64,000 nucleotides of DNA from Agelaius tricolor. Taxonomy: Eukaryota > Chordata > Aves > Passeriformes > Icteridae. The position numbers and the translations under genes are program-made. Positions within the stretch are counted from its first letter, which is position 1. Each line of letters begins with the position of its first letter. The notes below the pieces were generated by a model. It was not told the origin of the DNA, did not search any database, and worked only from the letters and a program-made list of their open reading frames with translations. The stretch covers positions 124,001 to 188,000 of the forward strand of contig JALJCS010000051.1 in the NCBI GenBank assembly GCA_023055355.1, given 5' to 3'. Below, in pieces: positions 31,228-42,142 of the stretch.

Positions 31228-31833
31228 CACCAAGTTGTCTGGGAGAGTGGATCTGCTGGAGGGTAGGAGGGCTCTGCACAGGGCCCTGGACAGGCTGGAT
31301 CCAGGGCCCAAATCCAACAAGGTGAGGTTTAACAAGTCCCAGTGCTGGGTCCTGCACTTTGGCCACAACAACCCCTGCAGCACTACAGGCTGGGGACAGA
31401 GTGGCTGGAGAGCAGCCAGGCAGAAAGGGACCTGCAGGGACTGATGGACAGCAGGCTGGACATGAGGCAGCAGTGTGCCCAGGTGGCCAAGAAGGCCAAT
31501 GGCTCCTGGCCTGGATCAGGAATGCTGTGGCCAGCAGGAGCAGGGCAGGGATTCTTCCCCTGTGCTGGGGACTGGTTGGGCAGCACCTTGAGTGCTGTGT
31601 CCAGTTCTGGGCCCCCAATTTAGGAATGACATGGAGGGGCTGGAGCATGTCCAGAGAAGGGCAACAAGGCTGGGGAGGGGTCTGGAACACAAGTCCTGTG
31701 AGGAGTGGCTGAGGGAGCTGGGGTTGTTTATCCAGGAGAAGAGGAGGCTCAGGGGACAGAAGGCAGTGTCAGGGCACAGGCTGGACTTGATGATTTCCAA
31801 GGTCTTTTCCAGCCTTACTGATTCTGTGATTTT
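31228..31833 (+). mobile_element. CR1 LINE fragment (copy B), with internal deletion
   Basis: The plus sequence contains the CR1 ORF2 end ([46 protein letters not shown]) and jumps at about 31755 straight to the 3' tail (GGACTTGATGATTTCCAAGG). It starts further 5' than copy A. Confidence 0.9.
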
Positions 31834-33422
31834 CTAAAACCACCCTTGGAGCAGTTACAGGATGAGCCCTGGGCCTCCTCTTCAGCAGCTCCAGCATCCC
31901 AGGTCCCTCAGCTTCTCCTGGCAGCCCCAAAGCCCATCCTGTCAGTCCTGCAGAGCCTCTGCAGCTCCTCCTCATTGCCCACAACAGGGAGCCCCAGAGG
32001 CAGACACAGCAGCCCAGATGTGCCCCCCTGGCCTGGGGTGCCTCTGGCAAGGGAGCAGCAGCAGGCACTGCAGGAGCCTGCAGACAATTCCTGCAGCACT
32101 TGTAGGATGATCCTGCTGCCCAAGGGATGTTCCCATGGGGCCAGGTCAGGAACTGCAATGGGGAGTGGGGCCAGAGAGGAAAGGGCAAACAGGGATGGGC
32201 TGTTTGCAGGGGAGGGAACAGGCATGGGCAGCAGGAAGAAATCTGGACCAATGAAGAGTAAAGAAAACAAAGGTGAGGCAAAGGAAATGGTCAGGGCAGT
32301 TTGGGGGTGGCTGCCAGGCAGCCCTGGCTCTGAGCAACAGCGTCTGCAGTGGCACAGGAAACTCCCAGCTGATGGGAACAAACTTTCTGGCTGAGTGCAG
32401 AGGCCAGGACAAAGCTGAGTGGTTTCCCTGGTGTCCCGCAGGCCTTGCTGGCCCCAGGGGCTGATGGCATTTGTGCTCCCTCAGGTTCATGTCCCCACAG
32501 CAACAGCATGGGGGTGCTGCCCCTGCTGTGTGCAATGCAAACAGGGGCTGCTGAGGCAGTGCTGCCGTGTCTGTGCCTGCAAGGATGGGGCACCTGTGTG
32601 AGCTGGGGGAGAGGCCAGGGCTGCAGAGGGGGGATGTTGTTGGCAGCTGCATGAGGACGCTCTGGGACGCTGCCCTGGGCTGTGCAGCGCACTGGGCATG
32701 GATCAGCCCCTGCTCTGCTGCTCCTTCCCGTCTGCCCCAGGGCCCTTGCAGAGCCCCAGCCATGCTGTTTGCCCCCAGCCTGCCCACGGCCAGCCTGGGG
32801 CTGCTCACGGGGGTTTCTGTGCTGAGCATTGGCCTGGCCGTGTTCTTGAGAGAGCCTGGGCAAGGAGCCTGCAGCCCCCAGGGCCTGGCCTGAGGCGTCA
32901 GCGCTGCCCCAGCAGTGCCCATGGCCTGTCCCTGCTGCAGCCCCGGCACTGCCACCCCCAGGGCTGTGCCCGGCCCCGAGAGCACTCAGGCCCTGCAGCA
33001 ACACCAGGGCCACCAGGGCAGCGGGGCAGGGCCACGGCAGCAGCACTGGCAACACCAAGTGCTGCTGCTGCTGCTGCTGCTGGGCACAGCTGCTGAGCCA
33101 GCACTGATCTGCCCCAGCTCTGCACACAGACATTGCTGCTGCAGCTCCAGAGAAGGCAACAAAAGGGCATCTCTGCAGAAAACTCTGCTGGGACATCCTT
33201 TAGTTCATTTAAAGCCACCGAGAGCACAGCCCCTCATTGACACAGTCTGTGGCCACAGGGTAGGTGGAGAGAAACACAATGAGAAATGGCACGAACAATG
33301 ACACTTCTTTGTGGACAATAAGAAAAAATTAAAACAAAGGTAAAGAAACTCTAAAATGAAATCAAGAAGAAGTATCAAATATGACTTTTATTATAAGTGA
33401 TTTGGAAACACTGACCAGCAGT
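31834..33422. other. Non-coding GC-rich interval downstream of the olfactory receptor
   Basis: Stop-poor GC-rich sequence with long overlapping frames on both strands, none with a recognised domain. It includes (CTG)7 at 33062-33082. The poly-Gln stretch on the minus strand at that place comes from the microsatellite. Confidence 0.5.
33062..33082. repeat. (CTG)7 trinucleotide repeat
   Basis: Seven perfect CTG units. Confidence 0.97.
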
Positions 33423-34355
33423 TTAATTCTTCTGAAATTTTCCAGTGATCAGGCTCCTCACTGCAGCCTTGAGCTCCTGGTTCCTCAGGCTGTAGATGAG
33501 GGGGTTCAGGGCTGGGGGCACCACTGAGTACAGAACTGACAGGGCCAGATCCAGGGATGGGGAGGACATGGAGGGGGGCTTCAGATAAGCAAATGATGCA
33601 GTGCTGAGGAACAGAGAGACGACAGCCAGGTGAGGGAGGCAGGTGGAAAAGGCTTTGTGCCGCCCCTGCTCAGAGGGGATCCTCAGCACAGCCCTGAAGA
33701 TCTGCACATAGGAGAAAACAATGAACACAAAGCAACCAAATACCAAAGACACACTAACAGCAAGAAGTCCCCGTTCCCTGAGGTGGGATTTGGAGCAGGA
33801 GAGCTTGAGGATCTGTGGGATTTCACAGAAGAACTGGCCCAGGGCGTTGCCATGGCACAGGGGCAGGGAAAATGTATTGGCCGTGTGCATGAGAGCATTG
33901 AGAAAGGCACTGGCCCAGGCAGCTGCTGCCATGTGGGCACAAGCTCTGCTGCCCAGGAGGGTCCCGTAGTGCAGGGGTTTGCAGATGGACACGTAGCGGT
34001 CGTAGCACATCACGGTCAGAAGGGAAAACTCTGCTGCGATGAAATATCCAAAAAAAAAGACCTGTGCAGCACATCCGGTGTAGGAGATATTGCTGGTGTC
34101 CCAGAGGGAATTGTGCATGGCTTTGGGGACAGTGGTGCAGATGGAGCCCAGGTCAGTGAGGGCCAGGTTGAGCAGGAAGAAGAACATGGGCGTGTGCAGG
34201 TGGTGGCCGCAGGCTACGGCGCTGATGATGAGGCCGTTGCCCAGGAGGGCAGCCAGGGAGATGCCCAGCAAGAGGCAGAAGTGCAGGAGCTGCAGCTGCC
34301 GCGTGTCTGCCAATGCCAGCAGCAGGAAGTGCCTGATGGAGCTGCTGTTGGACAT
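33423..34355 (-). CDS. Olfactory receptor, OR14-like, intact single exon
   Basis: A seven-transmembrane odorant receptor of 310 residues acting through G-alpha-olf in olfactory neurons. Motifs, numbered from the chosen Met: N-glycosylation site N3-S-S; GN at 39-40 in TM1; HTPMFFFLLNLALTDL at 54-69; C95 and C177 for the loop disulphide; MCYDRYVSICKPLHY at 116-130 (TM3 end); KAFSTCLPHL at 234-243 (TM6); NPLIYSLRN at 284-292 (TM7). The frame stays open upstream to 34451, but the Met at 34353-34355 gives the usual length and the N-terminal NSSS, so I start there. No inactivating change is seen. It belongs to the class expanded in birds (gamma-c). It stands alone among retroelements; no second receptor lies in the window. 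Confidence 0.93.
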   Translation of the reverse strand: MSNSSSIRHFLLLALADTRQLQLLHFCLLLGISLAALLGNGLIISAVACGHHLHTPMFFFLLNLALTDLGSICTTVPKAMHNSLWDTSNISYTGCAAQVFFFGYFIAAEFSLLTVMCYDRYVSICKPLHYGTLLGSRACAHMAAAAWASAFLNALMHTANTFSLPLCHGNALGQFFCEIPQILKLSCSKSHLRERGLLAVSVSLVFGCFVFIVFSYVQIFRAVLRIPSEQGRHKAFSTCLPHLAVVSLFLSTASFAYLKPPSMSSPSLDLALSVLYSVVPPALNPLIYSLRNQELKAAVRSLITGKFQKN

Positions 34356-36000
34356 TTGCTGGGGCTGCACATGGGGATCTGTAAGAAAACTAATCATGGA
34401 ATAGTTGGGTTTGGAGAGGACTTGAAATATCCCAGCACAGCCTGGGGGCACTTTCCCCCCACTGCCTGCCCAGGGCTCTGCTGCCTGGAGCTGTCCCTGC
34501 CAGCAGCTGCTTCCCTGTGCCCAGGGCTGGGCCCTGCCAGTGCTGCCAGAGCCCAGCCCAGCCCTGGGGGCTCAGCTCTGCCCTGCAGAGCCCTCCCAGC
34601 TCAGGCACTGCCCAGGGGCAGCTCTGGCTCTGCAAGCTCTGATGGCAATGTCAGAGCAACCCTGAGGAGACTGGAAAAGCAACACTGATGCTGCCTCTAA
34701 GGGGTCCTGTGGTGATTGCTGTTGCTTCCTGGCTTATTCTGATCAGAGAATATTTTTTTTTTTCTCAACCTGAACTGAGTGATGAATATCATTGTGCAAT
34801 TTCCAACTCAGCGCAGTAGATTAAAAAAGCAGGATATCCCTTTTTATGCAGCCCCTGCCTTGCTATACTCCCTGTATAATCTATTTGGAAATGTTCTGCA
34901 GTTCAATGCCATGCTGGGCGCAGTCCTGAACAATGCAGCATCCTCCCCACACAAGGAGAACACTCCCAAGCCTCACCAGCTGTCTCCCCCCACCCAGATC
35001 TTGTCCCCCAGTGCTGGGAGCAGCTGCCAGGGCTGGCTGAGAGCTGTCCCTGGCAGGCAGCAGAGTCCCTGCCCCAGCACAGCGCCCTGGGCTGCAGGAC
35101 CCTGCTCTGCAGGACAGCCCTGGGCACCCCTGGCTGCTCTGCACAAGAGACAAGCAGAGAATGTACTCACAGGCTCTGCAGGCATTGGCATGTTCCAGCT
35201 GCAGGAGATGGCTCCAGGAGCTGCAGCTGCATTGTCCTGCAGCCAGAGGTTCCTGTGCCAAGGGCTGGCAGTGATTGTGCCCCAGGCACTTCTCAGCCCC
35301 TTCCCAGCCCTGACTGATTGAAGCTCTCTGTGCCTCTGTGCTGTGCCCGGGCTGGCTGCAGGCAGTGCCCCAGCCCTGCTGGGCTGGCACAAGAGCTGCT
35401 CATCCAGAGAAATGTGCTTTTGAAGCTCTTCTTGGTCACCAGGAGCTGCCTCTGTGCCAGGAGCCCAGCCCAGCTCAGCAGCACAGACACAGCACAAGGA
35501 CTTTAATCAGCCTCTGGGGCTTTGTGCTCAGGCCCTGGACATCAGTCCCTGAGAGGGAGCTGAAGAAACCTCTCCAGAACTCCAAGGCAGAATCCAACTC
35601 CAAACTTTCTTGCACTTTTAATGGGTCCCAGAGAGGGACACGACTGAGCAAGTGTCCCCAGGCCCCAGGCAGAGCAGAGAACTGCAGGCAGTGATGACAG
35701 GTGGGGACAAAGAGAAGCCAAGTCTTGGTGCCCTGGGCCACAGCAGGGTCTGTGCCAGCAAGGGCTGGGAGGAGACACCTTGTGCTGAGGCCCTGGGGCC
35801 TCTTGGCCCAGCCCCAGCCAGGCTGGGCACTGTCAGCCCCTTGTGCTGCCCTCAGCATCCCCCCCTAGCCCACATCCCAGTGGTCTCAAGGATCTGCTGC
35901 AAGGAGTCCCTGGGGAGCCTTGCTCAGCAATGGCCCTGGGGGCTCCTGAATGCTCCCTGCAGGGACTGCAGCTTTTTCAAAGGACTTTGGGTTTGGCTTT
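34356..36000. other. Interval 5' of the olfactory receptor
   Basis: A GC-rich stretch (34.4-35.9 kb) with stop-poor frames on both strands and no recognised domain. It should contain the receptor's promoter and 5' non-coding exon, but no element can be assigned by eye. Confidence 0.5.
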
Positions 36001-36008
36001 TGCCTTGC

Positions 36009-36340
36009 AGTCTCTGAGAGGTTTGTGCAATCCTGGCCTCCAATTATCTGCTGTAATTAGTCCCTGGAGAGGCTTTGTCAGTAATGACACTCAGTGGGGC
36101 TCATTAATGCTTCAGGGTACTTCAGTTATTTGAAGGTACTTGGTGTTTCCCTTTTGATACAGACTCTGTGAGAGGTTTGTGCACCATGGCCCCAATTATC
36201 TGCTTTAACGAGTCCCTTGAGGGCTTTGCATTGACATTTAGTGGGGCTCATTAATACTTTGAAATACTCAAGTTTTTTAAGGTACTTTGGATTTTCCTTT
36301 CTACACTGAGTCTCTGAGAGGATTTTGTGCCATCCTGGCC
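36009..36340. repeat. Imperfect tandem repeat, about 150-bp period
   Basis: The phrase TCTCTGAGAGGTTTGTGC recurs near 36010, 36168 and 36311. Each is followed by a CCTGGCCTCCAATT-like phrase and, in the first two units, by a GTGGGGCTCATTAAT phrase. A fourth, weaker copy may lie near 36450. Confidence 0.8.
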
Positions 36341-36776
36341 TCCAATTCTCTCCTCCACGGAGTCCATGAGGTACCCTGTGTTGGAGATGGACCTCAACAG
36401 GATGAGGTCCTTCATGCTTTGAGACACTTTTGGGTTTTCTTCTGACTTTGACTCCTGCAAAGGTTTTTGCAATCTCCTCTCAGGCCCTGAGGTTCCAGGG
36501 TTTAGCTCCAAATGCACCACAGGGCTTATTAGGATGAAGCATCTTTTGACAAACCATGGCTCTGCCTTGATTTCCCTCTGGTCTAGTCCACTTCAGCAGG
36601 ACAGTTTCCTTTTACAGTTATGGAGAAGTATTTCAATGAGCTTCTAAGAAACATGTAATCCTATTTTAAAGAGTGTATTTTATGCTGTTCTCTTTAGAGA
36701 AGAGGTGATTGCAGCATTCTGTGATTGATATTGATCCAGGGTTTCTCCTAAGGAGGTCTGGCCAGATCAGTGAAGT

Positions 36777-37249
36777 TGTACCTTGAGGTCTGACCCAGTG
36801 AGGACAACTTTTCCCACATTCCCCAACCCCATGTGAGAAATGATTTTTACTTTCAAAAATTTAAATGGTTTATTAAGACTTTATCAAAATGCAACAGAAG
36901 ACTGAATAAAGAAAAGAATACAGCACCGGGACCAAAGAATTCAGTCACTGTGTGCTCATCTACAAAATGGATGCTCTGTCTTTTACACCTCTAGCCCCTC
37001 CCAAAGTCTTGTCAATCGACTCCTTCTCTGTCCAGTGCTGGAGATCACTGTCTCACACCTTGATTGGAGGTCAGGTGCTGCCATAGGAACAAGCCAACCC
37101 TCCCAAATGCCCCAACTACTGAGGCCATCCTGTGATAGCAATGCAAGGGGGAGGGGAAAGATAACTGTACATCTACAAAATGTCCCTTAACATATATTTA
37201 ATATTCACCCGTTAATTGTGAGAGTCAACCATAGGGTTACTCTTCTATA
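36777..37249 (-). mobile_element. 3' LTR of the gammaretrovirus-like provirus
   Basis: The minus strand begins TGTTATAGAAGAGTAACCC directly after a polypurine tract (complement of 37252-37267, AAAAGAAAAGGGGGG). An inverted AATAAA (GGTTTATTAAG at 36867) lies near the other end. The left border is approximate. Confidence 0.65.
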
Positions 37250-37430
37250 ACAAACCCCCCTTTTCTTTTTCTAGAAGTCCTTTTGCTTGAACAATTAAGT
37301 AAAACTCTGTCTCTCTCTTGTATGAGTCATACCAGCATCTGTTGATGTGGGCAAGGACACTGGGAACAGGAGAAAAAAATCTCAGGTTTTCCATAGACAC
37401 ACTCATTTGGAATGGACAAAAGGGCATCCC

Positions 37431-37700
37431 AGAGGTCCAGTGTGGCTTTGACTCCCATCTACCGTGCCTATGTGGCTGCTGCCCATAGTTGGTGCATCTT
37501 AGGGGTGAGTCCAGAGGCCAACTCGGTCCTGCCCTCCAGTCCCTGTTGTATTAAAAGACAGCTGAGGAATTACAGAGGTCTGGAATGGCCTTTTGTCCCT
37601 ACCTTACCATGCCCATGGGGTTGCTACCCACAGCAGGGCTATGGAGCCTTCTTGGTAGCAAACAAAGGGGTCAACCCGGCCTTGTCCTCCTTCCTTTGTC
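37431..37700. repeat. About 130-bp imperfect tandem duplication
   Basis: The phrase AGAGGTCCAGTGTGGCTTTG (from 37431) recurs in altered form as AGAGGTCTGGAATGGCCTTT (from 37577), with matching downstream phrases (CTGCTGCCCATAG / TTGCTACCCACAG). It lies where env would be expected. Confidence 0.65.
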
Positions 37701-38180
37701 TTATTTTCTTAAAGAAGCTGTCCCATTGCCTTTTACTGTCCCTTGTGTACTTCCCCTCAACAGCTGCTGGTAATTCTCACCCATGAAAACAGGAAGACAG
37801 TTCTCGAGCTGGCTGGTAGAAGCTTGACTCTGCTTTTTGGGCGTCTTGGTGTTTTCCTGGTTGTCTTTCAGTCTCTGCTTGAGAGTCAATCTTGTTTCAC
37901 CCAGCCTGGATGTTACAGTCCACTCTTTGGGTTCTTCTCCTGGGCCTTTGACTCTGTTGCCATGAGTCCATCCCCGCTCTGCAGCTCGCACGGCCGATTC
38001 GGTGCTGAGCAGTGCCTGAAAGGGACCTTCCCACTGGGGAGTTAGAGGCTGATCTCTCCATGGCTTAATCATCACCCAATCCCCAGGATTAATATTATGG
38101 ATTCTGAAATCCAGGGTGGTAGTTTGAGGAATTGCCCCTTTATGTCTTAGCCCTTCTAAGGTTTGTGCTATAGACATCAC
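37701..38180 (-). pseudogene. ERV integrase C-terminal domain remnant
   Basis: The minus frame contains NPGDWVMIKPW, then LTPQWEGPFQALLSTESAV and ERGWTHGNRVK, a gammaretroviral integrase C-terminal (SH3-like) fold. It then runs into a Lys/Gln-rich tail. It is separated from the integrase core by a stop. Confidence 0.85.
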
Positions 38181-39275
38181 TTATTTCTTGGCATTGGCTT
38201 CCCCTTCCTCATGGGTGGCAGCCTTCTGGGGTGAGGTCAGGAAGGGAAACCCAAACATCATTTCATAGGGTGACACCCCCAGATCTGACTGGGGTTGGGT
38301 TCTAATTCTTAATAAGGCCAAAGGGAGACATTTTATCCATGACATTTGGGTTTCAATCATTAGCTTAACTAGAGCTCTTTTAAGAGTTTGATTCATTCTC
38401 TCAACCTGACCGGAACTCTGTGGATGCCATGGAGTTTGTAATTCCCATTTTACTCCCAGGGCCTGAAAGACTCTCTGAAATATCTCTGATGTGAAATGAG
38501 TTCCCCAGTCTGAATCAATCCTGTTTGCCATCCCATATTGGGGAATGATTGATTCTGGAATTGTTTTACTCACAACATTGGCATTGGCTTTCACAGGGTG
38601 TACCACCTCTTCCCAATGAGTTACGTAATCTGCTATTACTGGCAAAAACTTCCACCATTGTACCTGGGGAAGCTCAATAAAGTCTACTTGGATGTTTTGG
38701 AAGGGCCTTAAGGCCAGTTCTCGCCCTCCTCTGGGTGTTTTCGTCATGATTTTATTATTCACTTGTTGACAAATCACACCCTGTTCAGTTATCTGCTTAG
38801 CTATTCTGAAAATTCCTGTGCATCCCCAGTTCCTTAGAAATTGATCACTCAGCGCTTGTGTACCCCAATGTGTTGTCCCATATATGCCTTCTAGCATTTC
38901 CCTGGCCAAGGGTTTATTCAACATTTGCCTCCCATCTGCTAATCTCCACTTCCCTTTGTTGTCTTTCTTGGCTCCTATTTTAAGGAGTTCTTCCTCTTCT
39001 GACCCACTGAATACAGGGACTTTTTGCATTTCTCTCATGGGGGTTAATACTATTATTAGTTTTTCTGTCTCTGATTCAGTTGCATTTTTAGCCTCTAAAT
39101 CAGCTAAATTGTTCCCTTGTGCCCCTTTTTGATGTCCTTCAACATATACCACCGCTACTTCCTCTGGTAATTGTAAGGTTTCTATCTCTTCTAAAAGAAA
39201 TTTTTTGTGAATCAGTCCCTTTCCCTTTGAATTTAAAAGCCCCCTCTCTTCCCAAATTTTTCCAAAGATATGCAC
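38181..39275 (-). pseudogene. ERV RNase H end and integrase core remnant
   Basis: The minus frame starts in RNase H (VVYVEGHQKGAQGNNLADLE), then integrase. The zinc-binding HHCC has THWG, but the first Cys of its CxxC is Gly (EQGVICQQ). Core triad residues are visible: Asp in IQVDFIELPQ, Asp in DSDWGTHFTS and Glu in SGQVERMNQ. The 5' part of RNase H is in another frame. Confidence 0.88.
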
Positions 39276-39690
39276 TACTCCAAAAGTGCATTTTGATTCC
39301 TGTATATATTTTGTTCCCCGTTTTCTGTGCCAATATTTCCAGAGCTCCTTTTAGGGCACACAACTCATATTTTGGGCTGACCAATTGGAAGGTAACTTTT
39401 CTAACTTTTCCCTTTTCTATGGCCACCAACCCTTCATGCACTATAGCGTACCCCGATACCCCGTGCCCCTTTATTACCCGTGAAGATCCATCGATGTACA
39501 ATCATTTTCCACCTTGGAGTGGTTGATCTGTTAGGTCCTCTCTTCCTTTAGTTTGATAGTTTATAACCTCTAGGCAATTATGTATTAGTTCCTCACTTGG
39601 TTCTCCATACAAGAACTGGGCAGGGTTGAGTTGGTTACTCACAATCAGCTCTAAACCATTATCTATTAAAATGGCTTCATATTTTAGCAC
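39139..39690 (-). pseudogene. ERV RNase H N-terminal remnant and connection
   Basis: Two adjoining minus frames: MYIDGSSRVIKGHGVSGYAI (RNase H start with the first catalytic Asp) and, upstream, a connection segment (LELIVSNQLNPAQF). Their 3' end overlaps the next frame, showing a frameshift within RNase H. Confidence 0.8.
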
Positions 39691-39712
39691 TTGGGAATCA
39701 GTGAGCCATTTC

Positions 39713-40579
39713 TCAGCTTAGGATACTGCTTACTGAGTTTGGGATATATATCTTCAATTTTCCCCCAGAGGGTAATTTTTTGCTTTCTGCTATGAGTAGG
39801 GCAGTCACTGCCACAGCCTGAACGCAGGTTGGCCACCCCTGGCTGACAGGGTCTAGCAGTTTTGATAAATAGGCCACTGGTTTCCTGGATCCTCCCCAGT
39901 CCTGGGCTGACACTCCATGTGCTACCCCTTTTTCTATATCCACAAACAGATAGAAGGGTTTGTCTAAGGCAGGAAGACTCTGTGCCAGTGCACTGACTAT
40001 TTTTTGCTTTAAAGCTTCAAACTTTTGTTCATTGTCTTTTTCCCACCTAATCTCTTCTTCTGCTAACTTTTCATACAAGAACTGGATGGTCTGCGCGTAT
40101 CCTTCAATCCATAGCCTACAACATCCCAACAGGCCTAAAAACCTTCTGACTTCCCTCTTAGTTTTTGGCCATGGGAGTGAGACTATCCCCGTGATTCTCT
40201 CAGGGTTCAGCCCCCAGCTCCCTTGACAAATCACATGTCCTTGGTATTTTACTTCTCGCTCTACAAATTGGAGAATCCCTTTTGATACCCAAAGTCCTTG
40301 GTCCCTCAGAAAACTTAACAACACCATGGTGGATTCCCAAACTTCTTTTTCTTCCTGTCCTGAGAAAAGCAAATCATTTACATATTGGATGAGCTACATC
40401 TCAGGTTTAATGGAGAAGAGCTGTAGCACTTCTCCTAGGCGTTGACCGAAGAGGTTTGGGGATTCGGAAAACCCTTGGGGTAACCCAGTCCACCAAAGCT
40501 GTTGCTTCCTCCCAGAACTGAGGTCCTCCCATTCAAAAGCAAATATATCCCACTTTCCTCTGCCAGTGGGTATGCCCAA
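39713..40579 (-). pseudogene. ERV reverse transcriptase remnant, catalytic motif altered
   Basis: The minus strand holds RT palm and thumb segments: LPQGFSESPNLFGQRLGEVL, then a TAG stop, then QYVNDLLFSG, where the family has YVDD. The second catalytic Asp is thus Asn. Then come CQGSWGLNPERITGIVSLPW and the thumb/connection to PVAYLSKLLDPVSQGWPTC. It cannot be active. Confidence 0.88.
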
Positions 40580-41161
40580 GAAGTATCTCTTAGGTCTATC
40601 ATGTTAAACCACTGGGATGTTACTTAGTAGCATATAGGGATTTGGCATTACCGGATATGGATTCACAGTTCTTTTGTTCACTTCTCTCACATCTTGGACA
40701 AGCCTGTAAGACCCATCTGACTTCTTTGCTGGTAATATGGGTGTATTATGGGGGGACATACATGGTTCTAAGGTCCTGTCCTCAAGTAGGTCCTGGATCA
40801 GCGGCCGTACTCCTTGTCTCCCTTCCAGGGAAAGTGGGTATTGTCATACCCAAACTGGATGGTTTTCATTAACTACTTTTATTACTATATGTTTCCTGTT
40901 TAATTTACCTCAGTTTTTTGGTTTTGCCCACATCATGTCATGAATTTTCTCCTCATCCTCTTCCCTTATTGGAGAAGCTTAATTACCATTTTCCCTTCTC
41001 TGGGAGCCCTCCAATGTCAAACTGCACCTGTAAATCCTGTCCTAAAAAATTTCTCACTGCTTCTGGAACTAACAGAACATCCCCAATTCCTATTTTATTT
41101 GTCCTTTCAAACTTTATTTGCTTTATAACTGAAGCTTTGAAAATTTTGCCTTGTCTAGATT
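40580..41161 (-). pseudogene. ERV protease end and RT N-terminus remnant, truncated
   Basis: The minus frame IGIGDVLLVPEAVRNFLGQD looks like the end of a retropepsin followed by the RT start, which is broken. The catalytic DTG part of protease is missing because the sequence is cut at the ERVL LTR border. Confidence 0.6.
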
Positions 41162-41840
41162 TGAAAAGACAAGTGTCTGCTAATGAAGGTAGGAGCTGCC
41201 CCAAAACGGAAAATGTAAAACCCCCTCCCTCCGAATTGTTGTAATTTTGAAATTAAGGGGGCTCTCAGGCACAGATATGGGAGCAGGAATAACAGTTCTT
41301 TATTAGCAAAGAAAATAAAAATAAAATAAACAATGCAGTAATACAAAACAACACTGATAGAATCAGAATATGACCTGACACACTGTGGGTCAGGGTGTTG
41401 CTAGCAGTGCAATGAAAATAGTGGCTGCAGTCCTCCTGCAGTCTTCCTGCAGACAGATGTGGTTCTGTTGGAGCAGCGATGCTGTAGAAGGTGGTAGTCT
41501 TCCTCTGAAGATCCAGTGGTGGTGTAGATGGGCCTGGTCTTCCTCTGGGAATCCAGTGGAAGGGGCAGGTGCTCCTCTGGGAATCCAGTGGAAAGACTGT
41601 TCTGGTGTCCCAAAATCTCAGATTGTATCCAGGCAGGAACGCTTGGCTCCTCCCTCTGGGGAGAGCATCTCACAATGGGAAGATGTCATTTTATCAGTCA
41701 TGCAGTGACACTCAATGGCCCATTAACAGCAGATGTCTGCCCAGAGGGAGGATTGGTTTGTGGAAGAGATAAAGAAAAACTGCCCAATTAACAGATGATA
41801 ACTGGCCCACCTCTAAAAGATGGGAATTGAACACACACAT
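41162..41840 (-). mobile_element. ERVL 3' LTR, antisense
   Basis: The minus strand ends in ...GACACTTGTCTTTTCA at 41162. It has an inverted AATAAA (TTCTTTATTAGC at 41299) and a U5 with CCCTTAATTTC and GGAGGGAGGGGGTTTTACAT. It contains three copies of a TCCTCTG-ATCCAGTGG phrase between 41504 and 41590. This is a songbird ERVL LTR type I recognise. The 5' border is approximate. Confidence 0.75.
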
Positions 41841-42142
41841 TACCTTGCAGTCTAGGACATTATCCATGCCTTATTCTATTTCCATCTGCATCACAAAGAA
41901 ACCTTACACACAGCTCTCACTTATGACTGGGTTTCCCTGTGGTACACAACAGCTTTCCCCATCTTTCTGCATTACCCACCAAGTGTAACCAGGTCCTTGA
42001 ACAAAAACAATCCCATGGATGGGTTTGTCTTTGCCTGAGGTGGGAGTAATCCAAACAGTCTTTCTTAAGATACCTTTCATGTGTACAACAGGGACTTTTC
42101 TCCATCCACTGTGTGCAGGGGTTCAGACTGGGCAGGACCAGC

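Larger units (their letters stand above)
37250..41161 (-). mobile_element. Gammaretrovirus-like ERV internal region, pol remnant
   Basis: Minus-strand order, from high to low coordinates: protease end, RT, RNase H, integrase, then an unreadable env-position remnant and the 3' LTR. Gag and the 5' LTR are absent. The right end is cut at about 41161, where the ERVL LTR starts. Pol is broken by stops and frameshifts, so no complete polyprotein can be made. Confidence 0.85.

Noticed and set aside
32291..33196. 301-codon minus-strand frame with a poly-Gln tract
   Set aside because: The Gln run is the (CTG)7 microsatellite read backwards. The rest is low-complexity Ala/Pro/Gly-rich sequence without a known domain.
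34356..34451. Upstream extension of the olfactory receptor frame (32 more residues)
   Set aside because: Receptors of this class begin about 25 residues before TM1 with an N-glycosylation site, which fits the internal Met. The extension is probably 5' non-coding.
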